Assembly: GCF_040049215.1 (NCBI RefSeq)
Contig: NZ_JBDZDN010000002.1
Span: forward strand, 764,681-828,680
Length of the DNA stretch: 64,000 nucleotides
Direction: 5' to 3'
From: Mesorhizobium_K sp040049215
Lineage (GTDB): Bacteria > Pseudomonadota > Alphaproteobacteria > Rhizobiales > Rhizobiaceae
Part shown: piece by piece, positions 46,501 through 55,503 of the stretch
Numbering within the stretch: the first letter of the stretch is position 1
How the letters are laid out: each line of letters begins with the position of its first letter
The notes under the pieces: generated by a model
Told to the model about the DNA's origin: nothing
Databases searched by the model: none
What the model saw: only the letters and a program-made list of their open reading frames with translations
Program-made: the position numbers and the translations under genes

Positions 46501-49500
46501 GCGGCGTCGGCGAGGCTCAAGCCCATATGCCGCGTCTGCACCTGGCTTTGCGTCCAGGCCAGCGTGGCCTGCCGCTGGAATCCCCCGGAATGGTCGAGGC
46601 GGCCGACAGCCGCCTCGACTTCCGCGCGGTTCGACGCCACAACGGTCCAGAAGGTGAGCGACACCTTCTTGTTGGCACGAACGCGCACCCTGCGGCGCAG
46701 CGCCGCCACCGGATCGAGCGTGAAGCCGTGATGGCCGCCGAGACGGGAGTCGGGGTCGAAGGCCGCCGGGTCGGCAATCGTGCGCCCTCGCCCGATGAAG
46801 GCGCGCCGATCGGTTTCGGCTTCCGCGTCACGCACGCCGGTTGGATCGGTGACGAAATGCGCCGCGGCTATGTCGGGCTCGTCCGCGGCGCGCTTGCGGC
46901 GCTCCGCGAAGATGATGTTTCGATTTGCCGAGATCTCCGTCTCGACGAACATCTTCGAGAAGACCGGATGGGCGTTGTCGTTTGCTTCGGAGGCCAGCAC
47001 CAGCTCGGCGAAGGACGTCACTTCGATCAGCCGGTCGGTCGACCCGTCATTGATGATGGTGATGCGGCGCGCCTCGCCGTTGCCTTCCGAGACGACGATG
47101 CACTCGACTTCAGTCCGCAAGGTCCCGACCGTCTTGATGAATGTCGCCTTGTCGTCGCACAGAAGCGTCTCGCAGACTTCGTCCGCCGCCTTTTTGGGCT
47201 CTGCGGTTGCCGACCACCATTCGTTGGTCGAGGTGTCGCGCAGGAAGATGTAGGTGCCAAGCCGGTCCTCGCTCGGATCGGCCTGCCACCGCGTCACCGC
47301 CATGTCGCCCCAGCGGCTGTAGCCTGAACCGGTCGCGGTCACCATCACCGAGTAGCGGCCGTTGGACATCAGGCTGGTCGAGCGCAGCGCCGCGGCAGGG
47401 TTGAGCACCAGCCGCGTGTCCGGGCTCTGCTCGACCGCCAAGCCCTTGACGCGCTCGTCGGCCTCCGTACGCACGGTCGATACCGGAATGTCGCGCGGCG
47501 CCTTCTCCTGCAGCAGCAGTTCCGCCGCCTCGATGACCGGATCGCTGTGGAAGCGGTCGCGCATGCGGCCCTCGAAGACGACGTTCGCAACAGCGACGAT
47601 CGACATGCCGGAGTGATGCGCCATGTAATTGTAGACAACCTGGTGGTCGGTGCCCTCGGGCACACGCTCGGGCGTGAAGTCGACCGCGTCGTGATAGCCG
47701 TAGCGGCCGAGAGCTCCGATCGCCGTCAGGCGCTCCAGGTTTTCAACCGCCTGGCGCGGCATGAACTGCGCGGAGAGCAAAGTCGCATAAGGTGCTACGA
47801 CCGTATTCTGCCCCAGGCCGCGCTTCAGGCCGAGGCCGGGCACGCCGAAATTGGTGTACTGGTAGGTCAGCTCGGGATCGCGCGCGTTGTAGGCCGCCTC
47901 CGAAATTCCCCAAGGCACGCGCTTCTGGCGGCCATACTGGATCTGGCGCTTGATGATGAGGTGGCTGGTCTGGTTCAGGATGCTGCCTTGCGGCTCCTTC
48001 ATCACCAGCGGCGGCATCAGATATTCGAACATCGAGCCCGACCACGACATCAGCGCGCCCCGGAACCCGATCTCGACGATCGGCCGTCCGAGCCGGAACC
48101 AGTGTTCCGTCGGCAGGTCGCCCTTGGCGATACCGAACAGGCTGGTCAGCCGCGCTTCGGAGGCGAGCAGATCGTAGCAGCTCTCGTCGAGCTGGTGCTG
48201 CTCGACGCGGTAGCCGATCGACAGCAGCTTGCGCTCCCTGCGCATCAGGAACGAGAAATCCATCTCGAAAGCGAACTGGCGGCAGCGTTGGCCGAGCGCC
48301 AGAAACGTCTTGCGCAGCTCCGCGACGGTCTGGTCGTCGCTGTGCGCGTCCTGCACATGCGCCTCGCAAGTGGCCTGCAGCCTTGCCGCCCAATCGGCGA
48401 GGACGGCGCTCTTTTCCGATTTCGCCTCGGTATCGATGGCAACGGCGAGCTTGCGGATCTCGCTCGCCTGAACCGTCAGGTTTATGGTGCGGATCGACGC
48501 CATCTCAGGCTGCGTCTTGATCGTCTCGACGGCGCGGCGCATGCCGACAACGCGGTCGACGAGGCGCTGGCGCAGCGGGCGCAGCTGCCGGCGATCGTCC
48601 GGCAGGTCGGAAAGGCTCTCGTCAAGGATCGTGACGCAGTCGAGTATACCCTCGAAATCGCCCTGCAGATGCACCGATGGCGCCTCGGCCCATTCCGCGC
48701 AGGCCGCGGCAGCCGCCACCAGATGGCCGGCGAGGTTGCCGCTGTCGACGCTCGACACGTAGAGCGGAGAAAGGGGGCGAAGCGTCGTCGTCTCGTACCA
48801 ATTGAAGAGATGGCCGCGATGCCGCTCCATGTTCTCGATGGTCGTCAGCGTCGCGTCTATGCGCGCCGCCGCGTCCGTCAGGCTGATCCAGCCGAAATCC
48901 CGCGCCGACACGATCGACAGCAGATAGACGCCGACATTGGTCGGCGAGGTGCGCGACGCAACGACCGGAAGGGGCGTTTCCTGGAAATTGTCGGGCGGCA
49001 AGTGATTTTGCTCGGCCGTCACGAACGTCTCGAAATAGTGCCAGGTGCGGCGCGCTACCGTCCGCAACTGCGCGGTATCGGCGGGCGAGACGTGCAGCCG
49101 GTCCTCGGTCTCGGCAGAACGGCTGATCAACCACGCGAAGGCCGGCGATCCTGCCCAGAAGAAGAGGAAGAAGAAGCCGACGAATGCGCCGGTGGAATCG
49201 GCGGCGACCGCGATGGCGAGCCCGACGACCGCAATGACCACCGCGCCGTACATCAGGCGATAGTAGGAGCCGACGCTGTTGTCGCCCGTCCGGTAAGCGT
49301 CGGAGGCGGTGCGCCACTCGAGCAGGTTCTGCCGGGTAACGGACATGCGGTAGAGCGTCCGCACGATTGCGTCGCCCATCATCCAGGCGCTGTGCGCCAT
49401 CAGGACCACCCGCAGCGCCACCAGCGCCGTACCGAAGGCGGCATCGCGCGCCAGCGCGGTGAAGTGGCCGCGCACCGTCGCCTCGCGGCTCTTCGGCAGG

Positions 49501-52097
49501 ATCGCGTCCACGATGTCGAAGGTCGGCGCCATGAACAGCGCCAGGACGAGCAGCGCCTGCCACTGCGCCGCCTGCGTGAAAGGCAGCAGCGCCCAGCCGG
49601 CCACCGTTGCCATCACCCAGAAGATCGGGGTCAGCGAACGCCTGAGATTGTCGACCATCTTCCACCGCGACAGCGCGGGCACCCCGGACTTCGGGCTGAA
49701 GATGTAGCCGAGCAGCTGCCAATCGCCCCGCGCCCAGCGGTGCTGGCGCGACGCGTCGACCGAATAGCGGGTCGGATAGTCCTCGACCACCTCGACATCG
49801 GTCACCAGCGCGGAGCGGGCGAATGACCCTTCCAGAAGGTCGTGGCTCAGCACCTGGTTTTCGGCAATGCGGCCGGCAAGCGCCGTCTCCATCGCGTCGA
49901 TGTGGTAAAGGCCCTTTCCGGTGAAGGAGCCTTCACCGAACACGTCCTGGTAAAGGTCCGAGACGGCGAACACATATGGGTCGATGCCGCGGTTCGACGA
50001 CAGGACGCGCTGCAGGAAGGAAGCTTCGTCGCCGGTCGTCAGCGAGGGGGTCACGCGCGGCTGCAGAATGGAGTAGCCGGCGACCACCTTGCCAGCCGCC
50101 GGATCGATCACCGGCCGGTTGAGCGGATGGCAGAGCTTGCCTACCAGACCGTCGACGGCATCGCGCATCATGCGCGTGTCGGCATCGAGCGTCATGACGT
50201 GGACCACGTCTTGCGGCAGCGGCGCCTCCGGCGTCAGGAAGGTCGTGTCTGGGTCGCCGCGCAGCAGCAGGTTCAGCTCGTGCAGTTTCCCGCGCTTGCG
50301 CTCCCATCCCATCCAGCACCGCTGCGACGGATTGTAGAGCCGGCGGCGATGCAACAGGTAGAAGCGCGGCGGCCCGCTCATCGGATAGCGCAGGTTGAGC
50401 CGGGCGATCTCGGCCCGTGCGAAGGCTAGAATCTCGTCGTCCGCGACGCTCTGCTCGACATCGCTGTCGGGCCAGTCGGAGAGCAGCGCGAAATGCACCT
50501 CTCCCGTCATATTGGCGAGGTGATGCACCTCGAGCTTGCGCACAGCCTCCTCGACGTCGTCGCGGGAACCGATGAGGGTCGGCACCACGACCAGGGTGCG
50601 CGCCTCGGCGGGTACGCCGTCCTTGAATTCGTAGCCGACGAGCCGCGTCGGCTTCAGGAACAGCAGCACGATCGTGTTGAAGAAGCCGAGCGCGCCTTCG
50701 CTCGCCGGCACGGCAAAAAGCACGAGCAGCAGTACGATCGCCGGCTCGGGCAGGCCGATCGCCGCCAGCGCCTGTCCTGCCATGACCATCAGAAGCACCG
50801 TCAGAAGGAAGACCGGTACGACGATGCCCGTCCAGCCTGTCGCCCGGAAGGCACGCATGAGCCGGCGGCCGAAACCGGGCCTGTAGCCGATCGAGCGCTC
50901 GAGCTCCTCGCGGCGCGAGCCGACCAGGAAGAAGCCTACATTGTCCGCGATCGGCTGGACCGCCGGAGCCGCAACCTCGGCTTGCTCTTGGGTCCCGCCC
51001 GGCGCGTGCGCTTCACCGTAGCCGGCGAGTTGCGTCGCCCGCTCGGCCACGTCGAACTCGCTGACGTTGGAGCGTCGCGCCAGATCCTCGATCGCCTGGC
51101 GGTACTGGTCCCGCGAGGCAAAGTCCAGTGAAGCGACGTCGGTACGTTCCCTGAGCAGCGCGTCGATCCGGCTGACGTCCTCGAACCAGGCGGTCCACTC
51201 GATATCGTTGATGAGGCGCAGGCCCCTGACGATGTTGCCGGTGGTGACGTTGCCGGACGACAACGTCTGATGTTCGGCGATGATGATCTCTTCGGCGTCG
51301 CTACCGGACTTCTCCAGCTCCTTCTCGAGCCACGTCAATGCCTTGCCGGAATTGTGCGAGCCGTCGCGCAGGCGATAAAGAAGCTGCGTGGCGAAGGTGG
51401 TGTCGCGAGCATGCGCCGCGTAGGGAGCCAGGATTTTGAGGTCGTTGTCCTCGTCGGGCGTTGCGAGCACGCGGTCGGCGACTTCATTGGCGATCTGGCG
51501 CATCTGACGCGCGCGGCTCACCCGGACCGCGATACGCCGCAAATTCTCGATCAGCACGAAGCGCAGCAGTGAGGGCAGCGCCCACAGTTCGCCGATCTTC
51601 ATCGGCTCGATCGACTGGAATCCTTCGACCACCGATTTGAAAGTGTGACCGGCGACCGTGCTGTCGGAATGGGCGACATAGATCCAGGCGAGAGCCAGCG
51701 CGCGCGGCACGGTCGTGCCGTCAGGCAGCGTCATCACCGGCAGCTCGCGGTAGAAGCGGCGGGGCAGGTCACGCTTGATCTCGTGGATCGTCTCCTCGAC
51801 CAGATAATTGTTGTCGAGCAGCCATTGCGCGGCCGGAGTCACCATTTCTCCGCGCGTCTGCGCGGCATTGGTGGTGCGGTAGACGTCGAGGATCTTCGCG
51901 GCGTTCTCACGCACGCGTTTCTGGAAATCGAATTTCTCCATCCCGAAAATCGACGGGATTTCGTTGCGCGCCAGGCTCTCGCCGAGTGCCTTCAGCCGAT
52001 CCTCGTGCAGGTATTGCGCACGAATTGTCCGTTCTGGAGCAGCCGGGAAATGATGCGCCGGCTTTTCCAGCAGCTTAGGATCAGTTTGAATATTCAT
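43518..52097 (-). CDS. ndvB: Cyclic beta-1,2-glucan synthase NdvB (ChvB/Cgs)
   Basis: The 2859-residue inner-membrane protein initiates, elongates, measures and cyclises beta-1,2-glucan from UDP-glucose. An N-terminal cytoplasmic region precedes the GT84 glycosyltransferase, which has the metal motif DAD at 638-640 and Q-H-R-W at 785-788, flanked by helices near 410-470 and 805-990. A glycoamylase-like domain lies centrally, and a C-terminal GH94-type phosphorylase domain has GGDWNDGMN with acidic Asp2546, which controls ring size. Length agrees with Sinorhizobium (about 2830) and Brucella (about 2870) proteins. NdvA follows. Cyclic glucans serve hypo-osmotic adaptation and host interaction. 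Confidence 0.96.
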   Translation of the reverse strand: MNIQTDPKLLEKPAHHFPAAPERTIRAQYLHEDRLKALGESLARNEIPSIFGMEKFDFQKRVRENAAKILDVYRTTNAAQTRGEMVTPAAQWLLDNNYLVEETIHEIKRDLPRRFYRELPVMTLPDGTTVPRALALAWIYVAHSDSTVAGHTFKSVVEGFQSIEPMKIGELWALPSLLRFVLIENLRRIAVRVSRARQMRQIANEVADRVLATPDEDNDLKILAPYAAHARDTTFATQLLYRLRDGSHNSGKALTWLEKELEKSGSDAEEIIIAEHQTLSSGNVTTGNIVRGLRLINDIEWTAWFEDVSRIDALLRERTDVASLDFASRDQYRQAIEDLARRSNVSEFDVAERATQLAGYGEAHAPGGTQEQAEVAAPAVQPIADNVGFFLVGSRREELERSIGYRPGFGRRLMRAFRATGWTGIVVPVFLLTVLLMVMAGQALAAIGLPEPAIVLLLVLFAVPASEGALGFFNTIVLLFLKPTRLVGYEFKDGVPAEARTLVVVPTLIGSRDDVEEAVRKLEVHHLANMTGEVHFALLSDWPDSDVEQSVADDEILAFARAEIARLNLRYPMSGPPRFYLLHRRRLYNPSQRCWMGWERKRGKLHELNLLLRGDPDTTFLTPEAPLPQDVVHVMTLDADTRMMRDAVDGLVGKLCHPLNRPVIDPAAGKVVAGYSILQPRVTPSLTTGDEASFLQRVLSSNRGIDPYVFAVSDLYQDVFGEGSFTGKGLYHIDAMETALAGRIAENQVLSHDLLEGSFARSALVTDVEVVEDYPTRYSVDASRQHRWARGDWQLLGYIFSPKSGVPALSRWKMVDNLRRSLTPIFWVMATVAGWALLPFTQAAQWQALLVLALFMAPTFDIVDAILPKSREATVRGHFTALARDAAFGTALVALRVVLMAHSAWMMGDAIVRTLYRMSVTRQNLLEWRTASDAYRTGDNSVGSYYRLMYGAVVIAVVGLAIAVAADSTGAFVGFFFLFFWAGSPAFAWLISRSAETEDRLHVSPADTAQLRTVARRTWHYFETFVTAEQNHLPPDNFQETPLPVVASRTSPTNVGVYLLSIVSARDFGWISLTDAAARIDATLTTIENMERHRGHLFNWYETTTLRPLSPLYVSSVDSGNLAGHLVAAAAACAEWAEAPSVHLQGDFEGILDCVTILDESLSDLPDDRRQLRPLRQRLVDRVVGMRRAVETIKTQPEMASIRTINLTVQASEIRKLAVAIDTEAKSEKSAVLADWAARLQATCEAHVQDAHSDDQTVAELRKTFLALGQRCRQFAFEMDFSFLMRRERKLLSIGYRVEQHQLDESCYDLLASEARLTSLFGIAKGDLPTEHWFRLGRPIVEIGFRGALMSWSGSMFEYLMPPLVMKEPQGSILNQTSHLIIKRQIQYGRQKRVPWGISEAAYNARDPELTYQYTNFGVPGLGLKRGLGQNTVVAPYATLLSAQFMPRQAVENLERLTAIGALGRYGYHDAVDFTPERVPEGTDHQVVYNYMAHHSGMSIVAVANVVFEGRMRDRFHSDPVIEAAELLLQEKAPRDIPVSTVRTEADERVKGLAVEQSPDTRLVLNPAAALRSTSLMSNGRYSVMVTATGSGYSRWGDMAVTRWQADPSEDRLGTYIFLRDTSTNEWWSATAEPKKAADEVCETLLCDDKATFIKTVGTLRTEVECIVVSEGNGEARRITIINDGSTDRLIEVTSFAELVLASEANDNAHPVFSKMFVETEISANRNIIFAERRKRAADEPDIAAAHFVTDPTGVRDAEAETDRRAFIGRGRTIADPAAFDPDSRLGGHHGFTLDPVAALRRRVRVRANKKVSLTFWTVVASNRAEVEAAVGRLDHSGGFQRQATLAWTQSQVQTRHMGLSLADAANVQKLASYLIYPDPFLRQSADVVASGLGRQSALWPMSISGDYAIFAVRIGDVADLDIVASALRYQEYMRARGLVADLVIINEQASSYVQDLQQAIEQLCENSRLRGKELGPRQHIFAVRRDLMDESSYKTLLAVARVVLHTRNGRIFDQIERAEAAALAARDAARLAIGETAETAGSPVFAPAPARISAPASGDGLQSWNGFGGFDRNGRDYVVRLGSGRRTPHPWINVISNKAFGFHTSAEGASFTWSRNSRDFQLTPWSNDPVTNRPGEAFYVYDQSSGKAFSPFAAVAPDPATSHEARHSQGVSIFTARRGPLSLELTQLVDPADPVKLSRLTIRNSGSVAARLTVYAYVEWVLGNNRAKSAPTIVPSIDARTGALFARNPYSLDFGDRVAFLASDGQAQSVTADRREFIGHEGTVELPRTVAAGAALSGRVEAGADPCAAMARDVEVPAHGEVTLLWLLGDAGSPDEASALAQKHRDKDFDERLAETEKEWRGFLDTLQVETPDASFDAMVNHWLPYQSVACRIRARSAFYQASGAFGFRDQLQDTLALLLHDPQLARDQILNAARRQFEEGDVQHWWLPRTGAGVRTMISDDVVWLAYAVHRYVRVTGDDSLLTEQVPYIEGDPLQPGQHDAFFTPEVTQQTTSVYEHCVRALDLAVARTGANGLPLILGGDWNDGMNRVGEEGRGESVWLGWFLLKTLGNFIGIAKAHGDAKRAKAWDKHSNRLKQALENAAWDGEWYRRGSFDDGTPLGSRDSDECKIDSIAQSWSVMSGGGDPVRSRTAMEAATRHLVDEELQIIKLFTPPFHDTPKEPGYIKSYPPGVRENGGQYTHAAAWFVIALAEMGKADDAYRCFSMLNPVNHSRDEKAAEQYRTEPYVVAADIYSSPDKGGRGGWTWYTGSAGWMYRAAVESILGIRKEGSRLTIKPALPGHWDGYKATLRLSDAVYRITVRREDGIEAAIEIGGERSPGCQIDLRQTGDVEITVFIPN

Positions 52098-52408
52098 CTA
52101 AAATCCGTCGGACCCTCAACTCCGCGTAACCGCGGAGCTCTCGCTTAACTGTTTTCGCTGCATTTGGTTGCGTTGCAGCATTCCGGGTCGGTTGCCCCGC
52201 GAGACCGCGCGGCCGACTGCCGGAAGGCATCTAAAATGCGGCTTCGATAAAAGCCCGGATCGGCGGTCGTGACAATGTCGCGATTGAGGCTTTTTCGTGG
52301 CTGGAGCAATTGGCTGACCGAAGCGCGGCGTTTGAGAGGGTCGAGGAAGTGCTATAGAGGTGGTCAAGCGGTGGTTTGCGGCGGTATCGGGCGAACAAGG
52401 AGAGATCC
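52098..52408. other. 311-bp shared upstream region of ndvB and the FecR-like gene
   Basis: No coding frame with a ribosome-binding site is apparent. The region must contain promoters for ndvB (minus) and the FecR-like/cyclase pair (plus). It holds the small hairpin at 52120-52137 near the ndvB start. I could not assign a -35/-10 pair with confidence. Confidence 0.5.
52120..52137 (-). promoter_or_regulatory. Hairpin in the ndvB leader
   Basis: CTCCGCG and CGCGGAG form a 7-bp stem with loop TAAC, ending about 22 bases before the ndvB ATG. It could influence ribosome access, since the sequence right before the ATG lacks a good ribosome-binding site. Function is speculative. Confidence 0.35.
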
Positions 52409-52942
52409 ATGACATTCGGTAGGAATTGCCTGGCGGGCGTCGCCCCTGCCGCGGTTGTGCTTGTCGCCTGGTCGTCGGCTGCATTCGCTCAGTCAGCCGG
52501 CGGCTGTCAGGCAGAGGTGTTGCAGGATCCCCCGCGCACCGTTCTGACCTGCCCGAACGGCGTCAAGATCACCGCCGAGGAGGGCACGAACTTCAATCTT
52601 CTGGACCGCGCTGCCGCCGCCGGGCCGGAAGCCGCCACTCTCGACGGCAACGCGCTGCTGCTGGAAGCGCCGGCCGGAGCCGTCGAGGGCGGCTTCGAGG
52701 TTGTCACCCCGCAAGCGATCGCCGCCGTGCGCGGGACGAAATGGGCCGTCGACGTGGCTGGGGACACGACCTCGGTCTTCGTTGTCGACGGACGCGTTGC
52801 CGTCAGTCGCCGGGCGGGTGAACGGGGCGTGGCGCTCGGACCCGGCGAAGGCGTCGATGTGGACGCCGGAACGGCGCCGTTGACGGTGCGCCGGTGGGGC
52901 GCCGCGCGCGTCGCGGCGCTGCTTGCCCGCTTCGGCGAATAA
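52409..52942 (+). CDS. Exported FecR-domain protein
   Basis: From ATG 52409, preceded by AAGGAGA, the protein has 177 residues: a signal peptide ending AAFAQ and a small beta-rich FecR-like domain. The core is FEVVTPQAIAAVRGTKWAVDV, TTSVFVVDGRVAVSRR and VALGPGEGVDVDAG. Two cysteines near the mature start and at LTCPNG could pair. FecR-like periplasmic proteins often partner with CHASE2 sensors. Here the CHASE2-cyclase gene begins five bases after this stop, so the protein is probably the periplasmic partner of that sensor. It is not a TonB-linked anti-sigma factor, as no sigma factor or receptor is nearby. Confidence 0.85.
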   Translation: MTFGRNCLAGVAPAAVVLVAWSSAAFAQSAGGCQAEVLQDPPRTVLTCPNGVKITAEEGTNFNLLDRAAAAGPEAATLDGNALLLEAPAGAVEGGFEVVTPQAIAAVRGTKWAVDVAGDTTSVFVVDGRVAVSRRAGERGVALGPGEGVDVDAGTAPLTVRRWGAARVAALLARFGE

Positions 52943-52947
52943 GCTTC

Positions 52948-54801
52948 ATGGGCAGTCGACGGCTGCAGACCATCGTCGCGATGATCCTCGCTGGCCTGTG
53001 GGGCGCTTTCCTGGCCATACCGCATGTGCGCGGCGACGTTTGGATGCTCGACCGCCTGGAGGCGACGATGGCCGACCTGCGCACCCTTGCCCGGGGCGTG
53101 CGAAGGCCGCCTCCGGTCGTGCTCATCGTCGCCATCGACGATGAATTCGTGGGCCATGAGGGAAAATATCCCGTCGACCGCGGCACGCTTGCCCGCATCG
53201 TCGATGCCGTGGCGGAGCTTTCTCCTAAGGCCATTGCGCTCGACGTGCTGCTTCTCGATGCAGGCGAGGAGGCCGACGATGTAGCGCTTGCCGACGCGCT
53301 GGCCCGCAGCCGCGGCGTCATTGCCGGCGCGGCTGTTTTCGACGAAACACGGCAGACGCTCGGCGCCGATGGCGAGGGCGCGCTGGCACGGGTGCCGATC
53401 GCCGACGGTTTCGCGCTTCCACTCGACCGTTTTGCTCAAAATGCGGCGATCGGCATCGTCAACGTGTCGACCGACTACGCCGGTACGCCGCGTCTCTCTC
53501 CAATGATCTTCCGGACGGCCGACAGGCTCGAGGTTTCGTTTCCGCTGCAGGCGGTGTCGCTCGCCATGAACGCGGCGCCTTCCTTCGAACCGGCCCGGAT
53601 CGTACTGGGAGACCATACGGTTTCGACGGATTTCGGTCAGCGCCTGCCGATCAGCTATTACGGCCCGCGCGGCACCATCGAGACGGTTGGCGCTACGTCG
53701 GTCCTGGCGGGAAATCTCGATCGCGAAAAGGTCGCCGGCCGCATCGTCGTGATCGGAGCCACCGTGATCGGCAGCGGCGACGTTTTCCCGACCCCCTTCG
53801 ACCCGGTTCTGCCGGGCGTCGAGGTGGTCGCGACCACCATCTCGCATCTGGTCGCCGGCGACGGGCTGGTCCGGGACAACCGGGTCCGTCTTGCGGACGC
53901 AGCGCTTGCGGTCATCCTGCCGATCATTCTCGTGGCGCTGCTGGCGTGGCGACGCAGCGCGCTCGGCTTCCTTGCGATCACGGCCGTAGCGGCGTTGTGG
54001 CTCGCCGTGAACTTCGTCTTCTTCACGAAAGGCGTGTGGTTGAGCGCAGCGCTACCCCTTGCGGCGGGCATGCCGCCCGCCATTGTCTTCGGTTCGGCGC
54101 AGATCTGGCTCGATCGCCGGCGAACTCAGCGCTTGGCACGGCAGAACGAGCTTCTCAGGCGCTTCCAGGCGCCGGCGCTGCGCGACTGGCTGGCGCGCAA
54201 TCCGGATTTCCTGAAAGAGCCCGTCCGGCAGGAGGCGGCCATCGTTTTCATCGACCTGTCAGGCTTTACCGGGTTCAGCGAGGTGGCCAGCGCATCGGTG
54301 ATGAGGGAACTGCTCGACGATTTCTACCGGCTGGTCGAGAAGGATGCGGAAGCGCACAAGGGCGTCATCACCAACTTCATGGGCGACGGCGCCATGATCG
54401 TGTTCGGTCTTCCCCAGCCTACGCCTGACGATCCTGCGAATGCGATGCGCTGTGCGGTCGCGCTCGCCGCGCATGCCCGCGCCTGGCTCGTGGCGCAGCC
54501 GGTGACGGTCGCCAGGCGCATCGGGATCAAGCTCGGCGCGCATTGCGGCTCGATCGTCGCATCGCGCCTCGGCGGCGGCAGCCAGCAGCAGATCACCGCC
54601 ACGGGCGACAGCGTGAACGTGGCGAGCCGGCTCATGGAAGTCGCCGCGCAGCACCGTGCCGACATCGCAATAAGCGCGGACCTCTACCGCGCTGCCGGCA
54701 GCGAGGTATTGCCCAGTTCCGGCCGGCTCGACGGGCCGGTGCAATCGAGCATCAGAGGCCGGTCGGGCACGATGTCGGTGTGGCTGTGGCGGGAAACTTG
54801 A
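52948..54801 (+). CDS. CHASE2-domain class III adenylate/guanylate cyclase
   Basis: The 617-residue membrane sensor enzyme has an N-terminal helix (about 8-25) and an extracytoplasmic CHASE2 domain (about 30-310), including VLIVAIDDEF and PISYYGPRGTIETV. Three hydrophobic helices (about 312-390) and a short coiled stretch (RRRTQRLARQNELLRRF) follow. The catalytic domain (about 430-600) has metal aspartates in FIDLSGFTGFS and GDGAM and the purine/ribose motif TATGDSVNVASRL. The residue that is often Lys for adenine choice reads Asn (GVITNFMGDG), so ATP versus GTP preference is open. It is co-transcribed with the FecR-like gene and divergent from ndvB. Confidence 0.9.
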   Translation: MGSRRLQTIVAMILAGLWGAFLAIPHVRGDVWMLDRLEATMADLRTLARGVRRPPPVVLIVAIDDEFVGHEGKYPVDRGTLARIVDAVAELSPKAIALDVLLLDAGEEADDVALADALARSRGVIAGAAVFDETRQTLGADGEGALARVPIADGFALPLDRFAQNAAIGIVNVSTDYAGTPRLSPMIFRTADRLEVSFPLQAVSLAMNAAPSFEPARIVLGDHTVSTDFGQRLPISYYGPRGTIETVGATSVLAGNLDREKVAGRIVVIGATVIGSGDVFPTPFDPVLPGVEVVATTISHLVAGDGLVRDNRVRLADAALAVILPIILVALLAWRRSALGFLAITAVAALWLAVNFVFFTKGVWLSAALPLAAGMPPAIVFGSAQIWLDRRRTQRLARQNELLRRFQAPALRDWLARNPDFLKEPVRQEAAIVFIDLSGFTGFSEVASASVMRELLDDFYRLVEKDAEAHKGVITNFMGDGAMIVFGLPQPTPDDPANAMRCAVALAAHARAWLVAQPVTVARRIGIKLGAHCGSIVASRLGGGSQQQITATGDSVNVASRLMEVAAQHRADIAISADLYRAAGSEVLPSSGRLDGPVQSSIRGRSGTMSVWLWRET

Positions 54802-54857
54802 CGGCGGGATCCCGGGCTTTCGATCCCCTTCGGACAACATCTCTGGGCGGCGTTCGG

Positions 54858-55433
54858 TCAGGGCAGTCTGTCCAGTTCGATCACGAAGATCTGCCCGCGA
54901 CCCACTATCCGAAGCGCGGTTTGCGGATCTTTCAGGATGACGGCATCGAAGCGGGCGAGACGCTCGTCGAAGGCATTGGCTCTAACGCGCAGGTCTAATG
55001 ACGGGCAAAACAGCAACGCCTGCGTTCCGTTGAAGGACAGGTCCTTCGCCTCCTCGACCTGATGGACGATCACCCGGTGTCTGTACCGGCCGCGCCGCGC
55101 CATCACGTTGAGATCGGTGATCGGGCCGGCGACGAGGTCGGCGTTCGCCGCAACGTCGCCCGGGAAGCTGTAGGGCGCGGAAGCGCCGGTCAGCCTCTCG
55201 GGTCGCCGGTCCGCGATCGAGAGCATTATTCCCTCGCCCTCCAGAACCGACAGCGTGCGGTCCACGTCGGGAAACACCGAGAATGGACCCCCCGCATCGA
55301 CCCGCGCCATTGAAATGCGCCACTCGAAATCTTCGAGCCCGGCGCCTTCGGGAGAAACGGCGATCTCCGCCGTCTCCCCGCCGCCGTTCTTCCAGGGCAT
55401 CCGGCGGTAGTTCTCTGCGCGAAGTATGCGCAT
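54858..55433 (-). CDS. hutD: HutD-family protein
   Basis: The 191-residue cupin-fold protein belongs to the HutD/Ves family, with N-terminal RMPWKNGGGETAEIAVSPEG and core RVDAGGPFSVFPDVDRTLSVLEG. In Pseudomonas HutD is proposed to limit histidine-utilisation flux, possibly by binding a pathway intermediate such as formylglutamate; no enzyme activity is established. I start at 55433, where GGGAGG lies seven bases upstream; a start at 55448 adds five residues. It is transcribed away from hutI with the operator between, so it is probably co-regulated. The cyclase gene converges on it with 56 bp between stops. Confidence 0.88.
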   Translation of the reverse strand: MRILRAENYRRMPWKNGGGETAEIAVSPEGAGLEDFEWRISMARVDAGGPFSVFPDVDRTLSVLEGEGIMLSIADRRPERLTGASAPYSFPGDVAANADLVAGPITDLNVMARRGRYRHRVIVHQVEEAKDLSFNGTQALLFCPSLDLRVRANAFDERLARFDAVILKDPQTALRIVGRGQIFVIELDRLP

Positions 55434-55473
55434 CTGATATCCTCCCATTGACTGCTGACGGCGTTATCTCTTA

Positions 55474-55487
55474 TATGTATATACATA
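55474..55487. promoter_or_regulatory. HutC-type palindromic operator between hutD and hutI
   Basis: TATGTATATACATA is a perfect 14-bp palindrome in the 70-bp hutD-hutI gap. HutC (GntR-family, urocanate-responsive) sites in other proteobacteria share the TGTATATACA core. The position would allow repression of both divergent promoters. hutC itself is not in the window. Confidence 0.7.
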
Positions 55488-55503
55488 ATTCGCCACGGAG
55501 GGA

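Noticed and set aside
43458..49826. Very long open frames (735 and 759 codons) antisense to ndvB
   Set aside because: They are Arg/His/Ala-rich, have no domains or ribosome-binding sites, and mirror the GC-rich codons of ndvB, whose own motifs are unambiguous.
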